Shown: piece after piece, positions 1 through 5,401 of the stretch
How the letters are laid out: every line of letters starts with the position of its first letter
Numbering within the stretch: position 1 is the stretch's first letter
Assembly (NCBI GenBank): GCA_011772595.1
Contig: WVZH01000345.1
Coordinates: 18,820-24,220, forward strand
Reading direction: 5' to 3'
From: Anaerolineales bacterium
GTDB lineage: Bacteria; Chloroflexota; Anaerolineae; Anaerolineales; E44-bin32
DNA length: 5,401 nucleotides
Made by a program: the position numbers and the translations under genes
Notes under the pieces: model-generated
What the model was told of the DNA's origin: nothing
Seen by the model: the letters and a program-made list of their open reading frames with translations, nothing else
The model's database searches: none

Positions 1-1274
1 CCGACGACGAGATCGTTGAGATTGGTACCACTTGGTCCGAGCCGTAGCAAAGCGTTGAGGGCATCGAGAATCGGATACGTATCGTTTTCTGCGAGCGCAT
101 ATTCCGGTTTCAAGTTGCGTGAACGAGCGAGGGGGATCGTATCGCCGGTGACGATCGCTCCGGCAGCATCCGTGGGCCCGTCCACACCGTCTGTCGCCAG
201 GGACATCAAGACCGACATCGGTGCGCCCTCAAGCTCGAGGGCAGCAGACAGGGCGAGTTCCTGGTTTCGGCCTCCGACGCCTTTGCCGCGCACATTGACC
301 GTCGTCTCACCTCCCATGAGTAGACAGGAGGGACCGTCGGTACGCACCAACTTTCTTGCTATGCGCTGACCAACCTCGTGCGCTTCGCCGCGCATAAAGT
401 GTGTGAGGATCGCCGTTGGAAATCCGAGAGCGGTGGCAGCGCGCGCGGCCGCGTGGACGACGTCGCGATTGCTGCCGATGAGAATATTCTTCGGTCTTCG
501 AGACCGTGCGCTATAGGCGCCTGCATGTGTCAGGGCACGCCGGATGCTTTGTGGTGTTTGTTCCCATAATCCAAACTGGTCCAACACTGCGCGCGCTGCC
601 GTGGGCGGTACTCGACGTAATACCGTCGGACCGGAGGCGATGGCGGTGAGCCGATCTCCCACGACATCGGAGAGGATCAGGGAGACCACAGGCGCCGGCG
701 CAGCCATGCGCGCTACTCCACCCGACTTGGTTTGTGACAGGGCGCGTCGAACGGTGTTCACGTCTTCAATCGGTGCACCAGAGCGTAATAACAAGGTATT
801 CAGCTGGCGTAGATCTTTGAGAGTGACGCCTTCAAGAGGCAGTTCCAACATGGCAGATCCGCCCCCCGAGATTAGGACCAAGACGAGATCGCTTGCCTGC
901 GTCGAAGCCAGCAGTTCAGCGACCGCCTTGCCTGCCGCAAGGCTGCCTTCATCAGGGAGAGGATGTCCTGCTGGGAAGATGTGGATGAAGTTGGGGAGAG
1001 AGTTTTCATAGCCGATTGGGATCGCCGCAACACCTGCGGCCACACGGTCGCCCAAAGCGTCGGTGGTCGCCAGGCACATCGCCGGGGAGGCTTTCCCCAG
1101 CGCCACGAGAAATATATTGGATATCGCATTCAAACTCAGGGTTTTGTCGCCGACACGTAGTTCATCGCCACGTATGCTCAGGTTTCTACAAACGGCGGCA
1201 TAGGGGTCTGCAGCGTCCATGGCTGCACGTCGGATGATGGCAAGGTGGTTTAGATGATTGTCATAGCGTAGCAT
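1..1274 (-). CDS. gckA: Glycerate 2-kinase (DUF4147/MOFRL family), 3' end cut by window edge
   Basis: This family phosphorylates D-glycerate with ATP to give 2-phosphoglycerate in the cytoplasm, feeding serine/glyoxylate or sugar-acid breakdown into lower glycolysis. The frame is open from the left edge up to an in-frame stop at 1404-1406. From the ATG at 1272-1274 it gives 424 residues. Seen motifs are ALGKAS (K61), ISGGGSAM (135-142), a VNTVRRALSQTKSGG segment, LSDVVGD (D203) followed by IASGPT, and in the C-terminal MOFRL domain GGETTVNV (from 321), GGRNQELAL (from 334) and TDGVDGPTDAAGA (from 361). K61 and D203 are my candidates for active-site residues. The last visible residues, GPSGTNLNDLVVG, match the usual family C-terminus, so only a few residues should be missing. 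The start was chosen because the protein becomes family-like there (AIIRRAAMDAADPYAAV). ATGs at 1386-1388 and 1401-1403 would add 38 or 43 residues of atypical sequence. No strong ribosome site is visible before any of them. It lies 185 bp downstream of the binding-protein gene on the same strand. Confidence 0.93.
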   Translation of the reverse strand, partial: MLRYDNHLNHLAIIRRAAMDAADPYAAVCRNLSIRGDELRVGDKTLSLNAISNIFLVALGKASPAMCLATTDALGDRVAAGVAAIPIGYENSLPNFIHIFPAGHPLPDEGSLAAGKAVAELLASTQASDLVLVLISGGGSAMLELPLEGVTLKDLRQLNTLLLRSGAPIEDVNTVRRALSQTKSGGVARMAAPAPVVSLILSDVVGDRLTAIASGPTVLRRVPPTAARAVLDQFGLWEQTPQSIRRALTHAGAYSARSRRPKNILIGSNRDVVHAAARAATALGFPTAILTHFMRGEAHEVGQRIARKLVRTDGPSCLLMGGETTVNVRGKGVGGRNQELALSAALELEGAPMSVLMSLATDGVDGPTDAAGAIVTGDTIPLARSRNLKPEYALAENDTYPILDALNALLRLGPSGTNLNDLVV

Positions 1275-1459
1275 GGCAATCCATGACCGGTTTCGAAAGC
1301 GCCAATCTCTGGGAAGGAAATGTAAGCCGAGGACAGGGCACAAGAGTTCTCTTTCGTGGCATGCAGATGAATGGTTCGGGCGGTGCATTTGTACATTCGT
1401 CATTCAGCCGAGAGATATGGAGAGCGACTCGGTTTTCTTAGAGGTTTAAAAGAAAAGGC

Positions 1460-2746
1460 TTAATCCTCCTCCTCAACTTGCAGAGCCTGGCTTGCTGTGA
1501 GTGCGGCGGACGATGGTGTGGCACCACCACCGATGATGGCTTCGACGGCTCCCAGGAGTGGAGGACCAAAGGTCACGCGCACTTCGGCGGATGGGGCTGG
1601 CTGGACGATGGTTACCAGACTGCTCGCCAACGCAACCTCCGGTCCTTCCGGCCACTGTGCGAGTGCCGGCGCCGTGGCTGGGAGCATGCCGAGTGCGTAG
1701 GTCCATGAGCCCAGAAACTCAGGCTCACTGAGCCATTCGATCAGTCGGCTGGCCAATTCTTGCCTAGAAGGATCCCGAGCCACGATCGCCCAAGACCAGG
1801 TCTCTGCAAAACCAACACCCGGATCGCTGCGTGTCGGTAAGGGTACTGCGGAGAGTGATCTCGAATCGCTTTCGGCTAGGTAGACGCTCAGAGGGGAAAC
1901 CGCGCTCGTGGCTCCTTCCGCCAACAGGACCGGCCAGGTTTCGTCTGCCGTTTCATGTCGTAACGCCGAAGGGGGCAAGACGCCGGAGGAAAATGCGGAT
2001 CCGTAAAAAGTCAGAACGTCCGCCAGAATCGTAGGATCCAGCGTTGGTCGGCCAGTATCGTCGAATAACGAGCCATCTAGTGCTAAATATTGTGCAAGTG
2101 TGAAGATAGCATCGGGGTCACCCGCGGGGAACAAAAAGGGCGCAGGTCCGTTGAGGACATCCGACCATGTCAGCGGTGGGGTTGAAAAGAGGAAAGGTCG
2201 ATAAGCAAGGACTTCCGTGTCGCTTGCGAAAGGTACTGCGAAGAAACTTCCATTAACCAGTGAGGCCGAGATCGCGTGATCGTACCAGGCAGGAGCTTCG
2301 GGTGCTTGCACCAGGCCCTCGAGAGGGACAAGAAGTTCCTTGAGCGTGGCCGTGTTAAGTGAATCAGGATCTAGGCTGATGATGTCCGGTAGAACCGCAG
2401 GGGCCGCGATACTTGTAGCACTAAGGCTGTTTAGCAGGCTTCCAGGTCCACTCTTTTCCTTCAAGCGTACATCCACGTTGATTCCAGGATTGGCCTCCTC
2501 AAAGGCCGTCAATCTTTGTTGTAGAAGTGTGCCGGCAAGGTCGTCCGAATCTGGTGCAAAAGCAGGAGCGACCCAGAGGGTTAAGTTGTTGGGTTCGGAA
2601 GGGACTTCCGTGCTGATCGCGGACGTTGGCGTCTTTTGGGAAGGTGGGAGTGTTGCATCATCGGGTGTCACGGCCGGCCCGGGTGCGATGCACGCGGAGA
2701 ATAATATAAGACAACAAAAGAGTGCGGGGCTGTAAAGTTTTCGCAT
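1460..2746 (-). CDS. Extracellular solute-binding lipoprotein of an ABC importer (family 1 type)
   Basis: Such proteins are tethered outside the membrane, capture a substrate (mostly sugars or oligosaccharides in this family) and deliver it to an ABC permease. The 428-residue product starts with a short basic N-terminus and a hydrophobic stretch ending in LFSAC, a lipobox with C19 as the expected lipidated cysteine. Residues 20 to about 53 are a Pro/Ser/Thr-rich linker. The mature domain begins at NLTLWVAP, then FEEANPGINVDV, PDIISLD and LVPLEGL, the usual N-lobe pattern of MalE/UgpB-like proteins. Later come FAETWSWAIVA and ASRLIEWLSEPEFLGSW, typical of the C-lobe, and the chain ends in an acidic QVEEED. 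Its length fits the family. No permease or ATPase gene is next to it, so the substrate cannot be named. The ATG was chosen because the signal sequence starts there. There is no Shine-Dalgarno site, and a TATAAT box sits just upstream, suggesting leaderless translation. Confidence 0.88.
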   Translation of the reverse strand: MRKLYSPALFCCLILFSACIAPGPAVTPDDATLPPSQKTPTSAISTEVPSEPNNLTLWVAPAFAPDSDDLAGTLLQQRLTAFEEANPGINVDVRLKEKSGPGSLLNSLSATSIAAPAVLPDIISLDPDSLNTATLKELLVPLEGLVQAPEAPAWYDHAISASLVNGSFFAVPFASDTEVLAYRPFLFSTPPLTWSDVLNGPAPFLFPAGDPDAIFTLAQYLALDGSLFDDTGRPTLDPTILADVLTFYGSAFSSGVLPPSALRHETADETWPVLLAEGATSAVSPLSVYLAESDSRSLSAVPLPTRSDPGVGFAETWSWAIVARDPSRQELASRLIEWLSEPEFLGSWTYALGMLPATAPALAQWPEGPEVALASSLVTIVQPAPSAEVRVTFGPPLLGAVEAIIGGGATPSSAALTASQALQVEEED

Positions 2747-2755
2747 GCTTAGGGC

Positions 2756-2761
2756 ATTATA
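2756..2761 (-). promoter_or_regulatory. -10 box (TATAAT) of the lipoprotein gene, probably giving a leaderless transcript
   Basis: The minus strand reads TATAAT, a perfect sigma-70-type -10 hexamer, followed by nine bases and then the ATG of the solute-binding protein gene. Transcription normally starts about 6-8 bases after the hexamer, so the RNA would begin at or within about three bases of the start codon. No convincing -35 hexamer is found at 16-18 bp spacing. TTATTA at 19 bp spacing is the nearest AT-rich candidate and is weak. Confidence 0.6.
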
Positions 2762-2791
2762 CTCTGCTCTCGGATGAACATAATAACACAG

Positions 2792-2807
2792 CGAGGTTCA
2801 GGCCTCG
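2792..2807. repeat. Small inverted repeat between divergent promoters
   Basis: CGAGG and CCTCG flank a six-base spacer in the middle of the divergent intergenic region, about 30 bp from the lipoprotein -10 box and about 70 bp from the uvrC -10 box. It could be an operator or chance; five base pairs is short. It does not match the LexA boxes I know. Confidence 0.25.
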
Positions 2808-2874
2808 ATCTGCTGACCGGCTCACGTGCTTCGCAATCAGGTACAAATGCTTCATCATACTTATAGATCGTATA

Positions 2875-2883
2875 TGCTAGAAT
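2875..2883 (+). promoter_or_regulatory. Extended -10 promoter of uvrC, probably giving a leaderless transcript
   Basis: The bases read TGCTAGAAT: a TG one base before TAGAAT, which matches the extended -10 pattern with five of six hexamer bases. Eight bases separate it from the uvrC ATG at 2892, so transcription should begin at or next to the start codon. No TTGACA-like hexamer is visible 16-18 bp upstream, which the TG extension can compensate for. The region just before the ATG has no purine-rich ribosome site. Confidence 0.55.
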
Positions 2884-2891
2884 TTGTGTTG

Positions 2892-4751
2892 ATGGCTACA
2901 CCTGATCACATTCAACCCCTCTTGGAAGGAATCCCTCCGAAACCCGGTTGTTACCTGATGAAAGATGAGCACGGGATTGTGCTCTATGTCGGTAAGGCAG
3001 TGAATCTACGCAGCCGGGTGCGATCGTATTTCCATACTTCCGCTAAACACACACACAAAGTAGACGAAATGCTCAGCCATCTCGAAGATATTGAGTGGAT
3101 CGTAGTTGGCTCCGAACTAGAAGCGATGATCCTCGAGATGAATTTAATCAAACGTCACCGTCCGAAATACAACGTCCGGTTGAAAGACGACAAGCGCTAC
3201 CCGTACATCAAGGTTCATTGGGCAGAATCTTTCCCGAAGGTGACCGTAACGCGCCGATTAAAAGACGATGGAAGCCGCTACTTTGGACCTTATACGAGTG
3301 TATGGGCGGTCCACCAGACACTGGACGTTTTACGCAAGATTTTTCCGTATCTCACCTGCGATCGTGTCATCACAGGTCAGGACATACGTGCGTGTTTGTA
3401 TTACGACATAAAGTTGTGTGTGGCACCTTGTATCGGCGTGGTTGACGAGCGCAGGTATCGAATGATGATCGATGACTTGTGTCGATTCCTGCGTGGTCGC
3501 ACAGAACCTGTCGTTGCGCGATTACAGAGCGAGATGAGACATGCATCTGAATCGATGGAGTTCGAACGTGCGGCAGCGATCCGTGACCAACTGATCGCCA
3601 TCGAAACGGTGGTAGAGGGCCAGAAGGTGATATCCCAGGAGAAGATTGATTCGGACGTGATCGCCTTCGCTCGTGACGAGCGTGACGCTTGTGTACAAGT
3701 CTTTTTCATCCGCGCCGGGAGGCTCATTGGGCGGGAGTATTTCGTTCTGGAAGGTACGCGTCAGGCGGAGGATGAAGAGTTGGTGCAAGCCTTCGTGAAG
3801 CAATTTTATGCCGAGGCTACCTTCGTCCCTCAACGGGTGCTCTTGCCTGTGGAGATTGAAGAGAATCAGATCATTGAGCAGTGGCTCCATGGACGAAGGG
3901 GCGGGCGGAAAGTGAAACTTGTCGTTCCTCATCGAGGGGTCAAGAAGGACTTGGTACGTATGGCAGCGGAGAACGCTTCCGAAACCTTGGCTGCATTACG
4001 CGCACGTTGGGAAGCTGACCGTAGTAAACATGTCCAAGCTGTGGCTGAACTACAAACTGCATTAGGGCTTCCAAATCCCCCGAACCGCATCGAGTGCTAT
4101 GACATCTCAAACTTACAAGGCACTGCTGCTGCCGGCTCGATGGTGGTGTTCGAGCAAGGTACACCCAATAAACGGTTGTATCGGAAGTTTACGATTAAGA
4201 CAGTTCGCGGACAGGACGATTTCGCAAGCATGGAGGAGGTTCTCGATCGACGCTTCCGTCGATGGCAGACGGCTAATCAAGAGGCCGATAAACCGGGCGG
4301 GAAATTAGATCTCGCATTCGGATTTTTGCCAGACCTATTGATCGTGGACGGGGGAGTGGGTCAATTGGGTCGGGCCGTGAAAGTGCTGGAGGCGTATGAC
4401 TTGTCCGCGAAAGTTCCGATTGTCGGTTTGGCAAAGGGGCATGAGGAGCTTTACCAGGCTGACGGTCTGGATCCGGTCATCCTACCACAGCGTTCTGAGG
4501 GGCTTTTTCTCGTACAACGAATCAGGGACGAAGCTCACCGTTTCGCTTTAAGACACCATACCTCACAACGACGTCGTGCTGGCTTGGTTTCGCAATTGGA
4601 CCATATCCCGGGCATTGGTCCTGCACGCCGCAAGGCGCTCATACGCGTCTTCGGCGACGTGGAAGGGATCCGTAAGGCAGATGTGGAAGACCTTGTGGCG
4701 ATACCGGGAATCAGCCGGGGGCTTGCGGAACGGGTGAAGGCAGAGTTGTAG
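2892..4751 (+). CDS. uvrC: Excinuclease ABC subunit C (UvrC)
   Basis: UvrC is the nuclease of bacterial nucleotide excision repair. It joins the UvrB-DNA complex at a lesion and cuts the damaged strand on both sides. The 619 residues have the usual family length and domain order. The N-terminal GIY-YIG nuclease shows PGCYLM (18-23) and LYVGKA (31-36), with NLIKRHRPKYNV following; it makes the 3' incision. C156, C168, C176 and C180 have the same spacing as the four [4Fe-4S] ligands described for E. coli UvrC. A UVR segment for UvrB contact lies at about 205-240 (FERAAAIRDQL). The RNase H-like domain that cuts 5' has YDISN (D404), IVDGG (D486) and DEAHRFA (H549), the expected catalytic triad. 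Tandem HhH motifs, HIPGIGPARRKAL and AIPGISRGLAERV, end the protein. A GTG at 2826 would add 22 residues unlike UvrC and would place the -10 box inside the gene, so the ATG at 2892 is preferred. It probably shares a transcript with the receiver gene. Confidence 0.97.
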   Translation: MATPDHIQPLLEGIPPKPGCYLMKDEHGIVLYVGKAVNLRSRVRSYFHTSAKHTHKVDEMLSHLEDIEWIVVGSELEAMILEMNLIKRHRPKYNVRLKDDKRYPYIKVHWAESFPKVTVTRRLKDDGSRYFGPYTSVWAVHQTLDVLRKIFPYLTCDRVITGQDIRACLYYDIKLCVAPCIGVVDERRYRMMIDDLCRFLRGRTEPVVARLQSEMRHASESMEFERAAAIRDQLIAIETVVEGQKVISQEKIDSDVIAFARDERDACVQVFFIRAGRLIGREYFVLEGTRQAEDEELVQAFVKQFYAEATFVPQRVLLPVEIEENQIIEQWLHGRRGGRKVKLVVPHRGVKKDLVRMAAENASETLAALRARWEADRSKHVQAVAELQTALGLPNPPNRIECYDISNLQGTAAAGSMVVFEQGTPNKRLYRKFTIKTVRGQDDFASMEEVLDRRFRRWQTANQEADKPGGKLDLAFGFLPDLLIVDGGVGQLGRAVKVLEAYDLSAKVPIVGLAKGHEELYQADGLDPVILPQRSEGLFLVQRIRDEAHRFALRHHTSQRRRAGLVSQLDHIPGIGPARRKALIRVFGDVEGIRKADVEDLVAIPGISRGLAERVKAEL

Positions 4752-4758
4752 AGCGAAC

Positions 4759-4763
4759 GGAGG
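4759..4763 (+). promoter_or_regulatory. Ribosome binding site of the receiver-protein gene
   Basis: GGAGG stands five bases before the ATG at 4769, inside the 17-bp gap after the uvrC stop. It fixes the start of the downstream gene. It contrasts with uvrC and the lipoprotein gene, which have no such site. Confidence 0.85.
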
Positions 4764-4768
4764 CGTAG

Positions 4769-5140
4769 ATGCGCGTTGCATGGATCGTGGATGATGATGA
4801 CGAGATGAGCCATGCTGTGAGTTTAATGTTGAACCTGTTGGACTATTCATCCGAGATCTTCCGGGACGCTCGTAGTGTGGCCCATCAACTGTTGCAAGGC
4901 AGGCGCCCGGATGTTTTCGTGCTCGACATCAACATGCCGGAAGTGTCTGGCATCGATTTCCTCGAGTTCCTCCGCATGCGTACTGAGTTCAAGGGGATTC
5001 CGGTGGTGATGCTCTCCTCGGAGACAACGGATGTTCAGGTCGATGAAGCCATGGGCCTCGGTGCGGATGCCTTTGTGTTCAAGCCTGTGACGCTTGAGGA
5101 GTTGGAAACAGCGCTTGAGAAGGCGATCGCAGCGCATTGA
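4769..5140 (+). CDS. Stand-alone response-regulator receiver protein (CheY-like)
   Basis: Receiver domains are phosphorylated on an aspartate by a histidine kinase and then change their binding partners. The 123 residues make one receiver domain with no DNA-binding or enzymatic output domain, so it should act by protein contact or as a phosphorelay step. The key residues have the same spacing as in CheY: acidic pair D8/D9 (in VDDDDEM), phospho-acceptor D53 (VLDINMP), S83 in place of the switch threonine (VVMLSSE), aromatic F102 and K105 (FKP). The start is set by a GGAGG site. The gene begins 17 bp after the uvrC stop and is followed by a terminator, so it is probably co-transcribed with uvrC. 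No kinase gene is in the window and the partner is unknown. A link to DNA damage is suggested only by position. Confidence 0.92.
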   Translation: MRVAWIVDDDDEMSHAVSLMLNLLDYSSEIFRDARSVAHQLLQGRRPDVFVLDINMPEVSGIDFLEFLRMRTEFKGIPVVMLSSETTDVQVDEAMGLGADAFVFKPVTLEELETALEKAIAAH

Positions 5141-5201
5141 ATTGGTTCGCGACAGGATAGCACGCGCTACATTTCTTAGGGATAAACTATTGGCAATGAA
5201 G

Positions 5202-5229
5202 TGACGCACCAACGTGCGCCATTTTTTTT
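5202..5229 (+). terminator. Intrinsic terminator after the uvrC-receiver unit
   Basis: A stem with core CGCAC/GTGCG and a CAAC loop extends by two further pairs across one A/C mismatch (5202-5209 with 5214-5221). It runs straight into eight T residues at 5222-5229. It lies about 60 bases after the receiver stop. The opposite strand has no T run, so it works only for plus-strand transcription. Confidence 0.85.
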
Positions 5230-5256
5230 AAATATGGAGATGATCACAAAGGGAGG

Positions 5257-5280
5257 GACGGCTGGAACTCCCCAACCGTC
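5257..5280. repeat. Imperfect 9-bp hairpin downstream of the terminator
   Basis: GACGGCTGG and CCAACCGTC pair over nine positions with one C/A mismatch around a six-base loop. There is no T run on either side, so it is not an obvious terminator. It may belong to a leader RNA or an operator for a gene to the right, or be chance. The surrounding stretch 5230-5368 holds no gene that I can support. Confidence 0.4.
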
Positions 5281-5368
5281 GTTGAAGTGGACAAAATCCC
5301 TGAGGAGTTTGCCGTAGTTTAAAGCCTGAGAGAAGCGCGCCGGACATTGATGGAGTGTGTTTCGAACG

Positions 5369-5401
5369 CGGGAACAAGTTCCCGTGGGATATTCATGGGA
5401 A
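5369..5401 (+). promoter_or_regulatory. Two overlapping, mutually exclusive hairpins at the right edge
   Basis: The first hairpin is the palindrome CGGGAACAAGTTCCCG (5369-5384). The second pairs TTCCCGTG (5379-5386) with CATGGGAA (5394-5401), eight pairs including one G-U, around a seven-base loop. They share 5379-5384, so an RNA could form only one at a time. This is the layout of an attenuator or of a switch with alternative folds. The window ends here, so no T run or start codon can be checked. Confidence 0.35.

Noticed and set aside
544..1011. Plus-strand open frame of 155 codons inside the kinase gene
   Set aside because: It lies antisense to a frame with clear glycerate-kinase motifs, and its translation is rich in Arg, Ser and Thr, as is typical of a shadow frame.
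2340..2735. Plus-strand open frame of 131 codons inside the lipoprotein gene
   Set aside because: It is antisense to the signal peptide and N-lobe of the binding protein and resembles no family.
2826..2891. Upstream GTG start for uvrC adding 22 residues
   Set aside because: The extra residues are unlike UvrC N-termini, there is no ribosome site, and the extended -10 box would fall inside the gene.
2747..2891. Search for an SOS box controlling uvrC
   Set aside because: GAAC and GTTC occur, but 15 bases apart, and no CTG-N10-CAG palindrome is near the promoter, so SOS control cannot be claimed.
3522..3932. Minus-strand open frame of 136 codons inside uvrC
   Set aside because: It is antisense to the conserved UVR and central parts of UvrC, with no ribosome site or family resemblance.
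4847..5212. Minus-strand open frame of 121 codons over the receiver gene
   Set aside because: It is antisense to a receiver domain with all key residues in place and also covers part of the terminator hairpin.
5234..5317. Plus-strand frame of 27 codons starting at an ATG after the terminator
   Set aside because: It has no ribosome site, directly follows a terminator T run, is very short and resembles nothing known.
5363..5381. GAAC/GTTC repeats considered as a LexA-type (Cheo) box
   Set aside because: The Cheo box needs CGAAC and GTTYG with four bases between them. The spacings here are two and ten bases, so it does not fit.

Overview
The window is bacterial chromosomal DNA of moderate G+C content. 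It holds four protein genes: two on the minus strand (positions 1-2746) and two on the plus strand (2892-5140). The two sets diverge from a 145-bp intergenic region. I see no RNA gene, CRISPR array, phage gene or recognisable insertion sequence. The lineage is uncertain. A lipoprotein with a long Pro/Ser/Thr linker, an MOFRL-type glycerate kinase and probable leaderless gene starts would fit Chloroflexota or a related group, but this is a weak inference and no marker gene settles it.

Left half, minus strand. A family-1-type solute-binding lipoprotein of an ABC importer (2746-1460) is followed, after 185 bp with no clear terminator, by a glycerate 2-kinase (DUF4147/MOFRL type, 1274 to the left edge). 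The kinase appears to lack only its last few residues. No permease or ATPase gene for the binding protein lies in the window, so its substrate is unknown. Co-transcription of the two genes is possible but unproven.

Right half, plus strand. The gene for excinuclease subunit UvrC (2892-4751) is complete. It has the GIY-YIG, UVR, RNase H-like and HhH domains, plus four cysteines spaced like the iron-sulfur ligands of E. coli UvrC. After 17 bp and a clear Shine-Dalgarno site comes a stand-alone CheY-like receiver protein (4769-5140). An intrinsic terminator at 5202-5229 closes this two-gene unit.

The divergent region 2747-2891 carries a minus-strand TATAAT box 9 bp before the lipoprotein ATG and a plus-strand extended -10 box 8 bp before the uvrC ATG. 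Neither gene has a Shine-Dalgarno site, so both transcripts are probably leaderless. The internal receiver gene does have one.

The last 170 bases (5230-5401) hold no gene I can support. They contain an imperfect 9-bp hairpin and, at the very edge, two hairpins that share a strand and cannot both form. This could be the leader of a gene beyond the window. It is the only stretch that the annotated genes do not explain. Otherwise the window looks like ordinary housekeeping and transport DNA, with the uvrC-receiver pairing as the most interesting gene arrangement.
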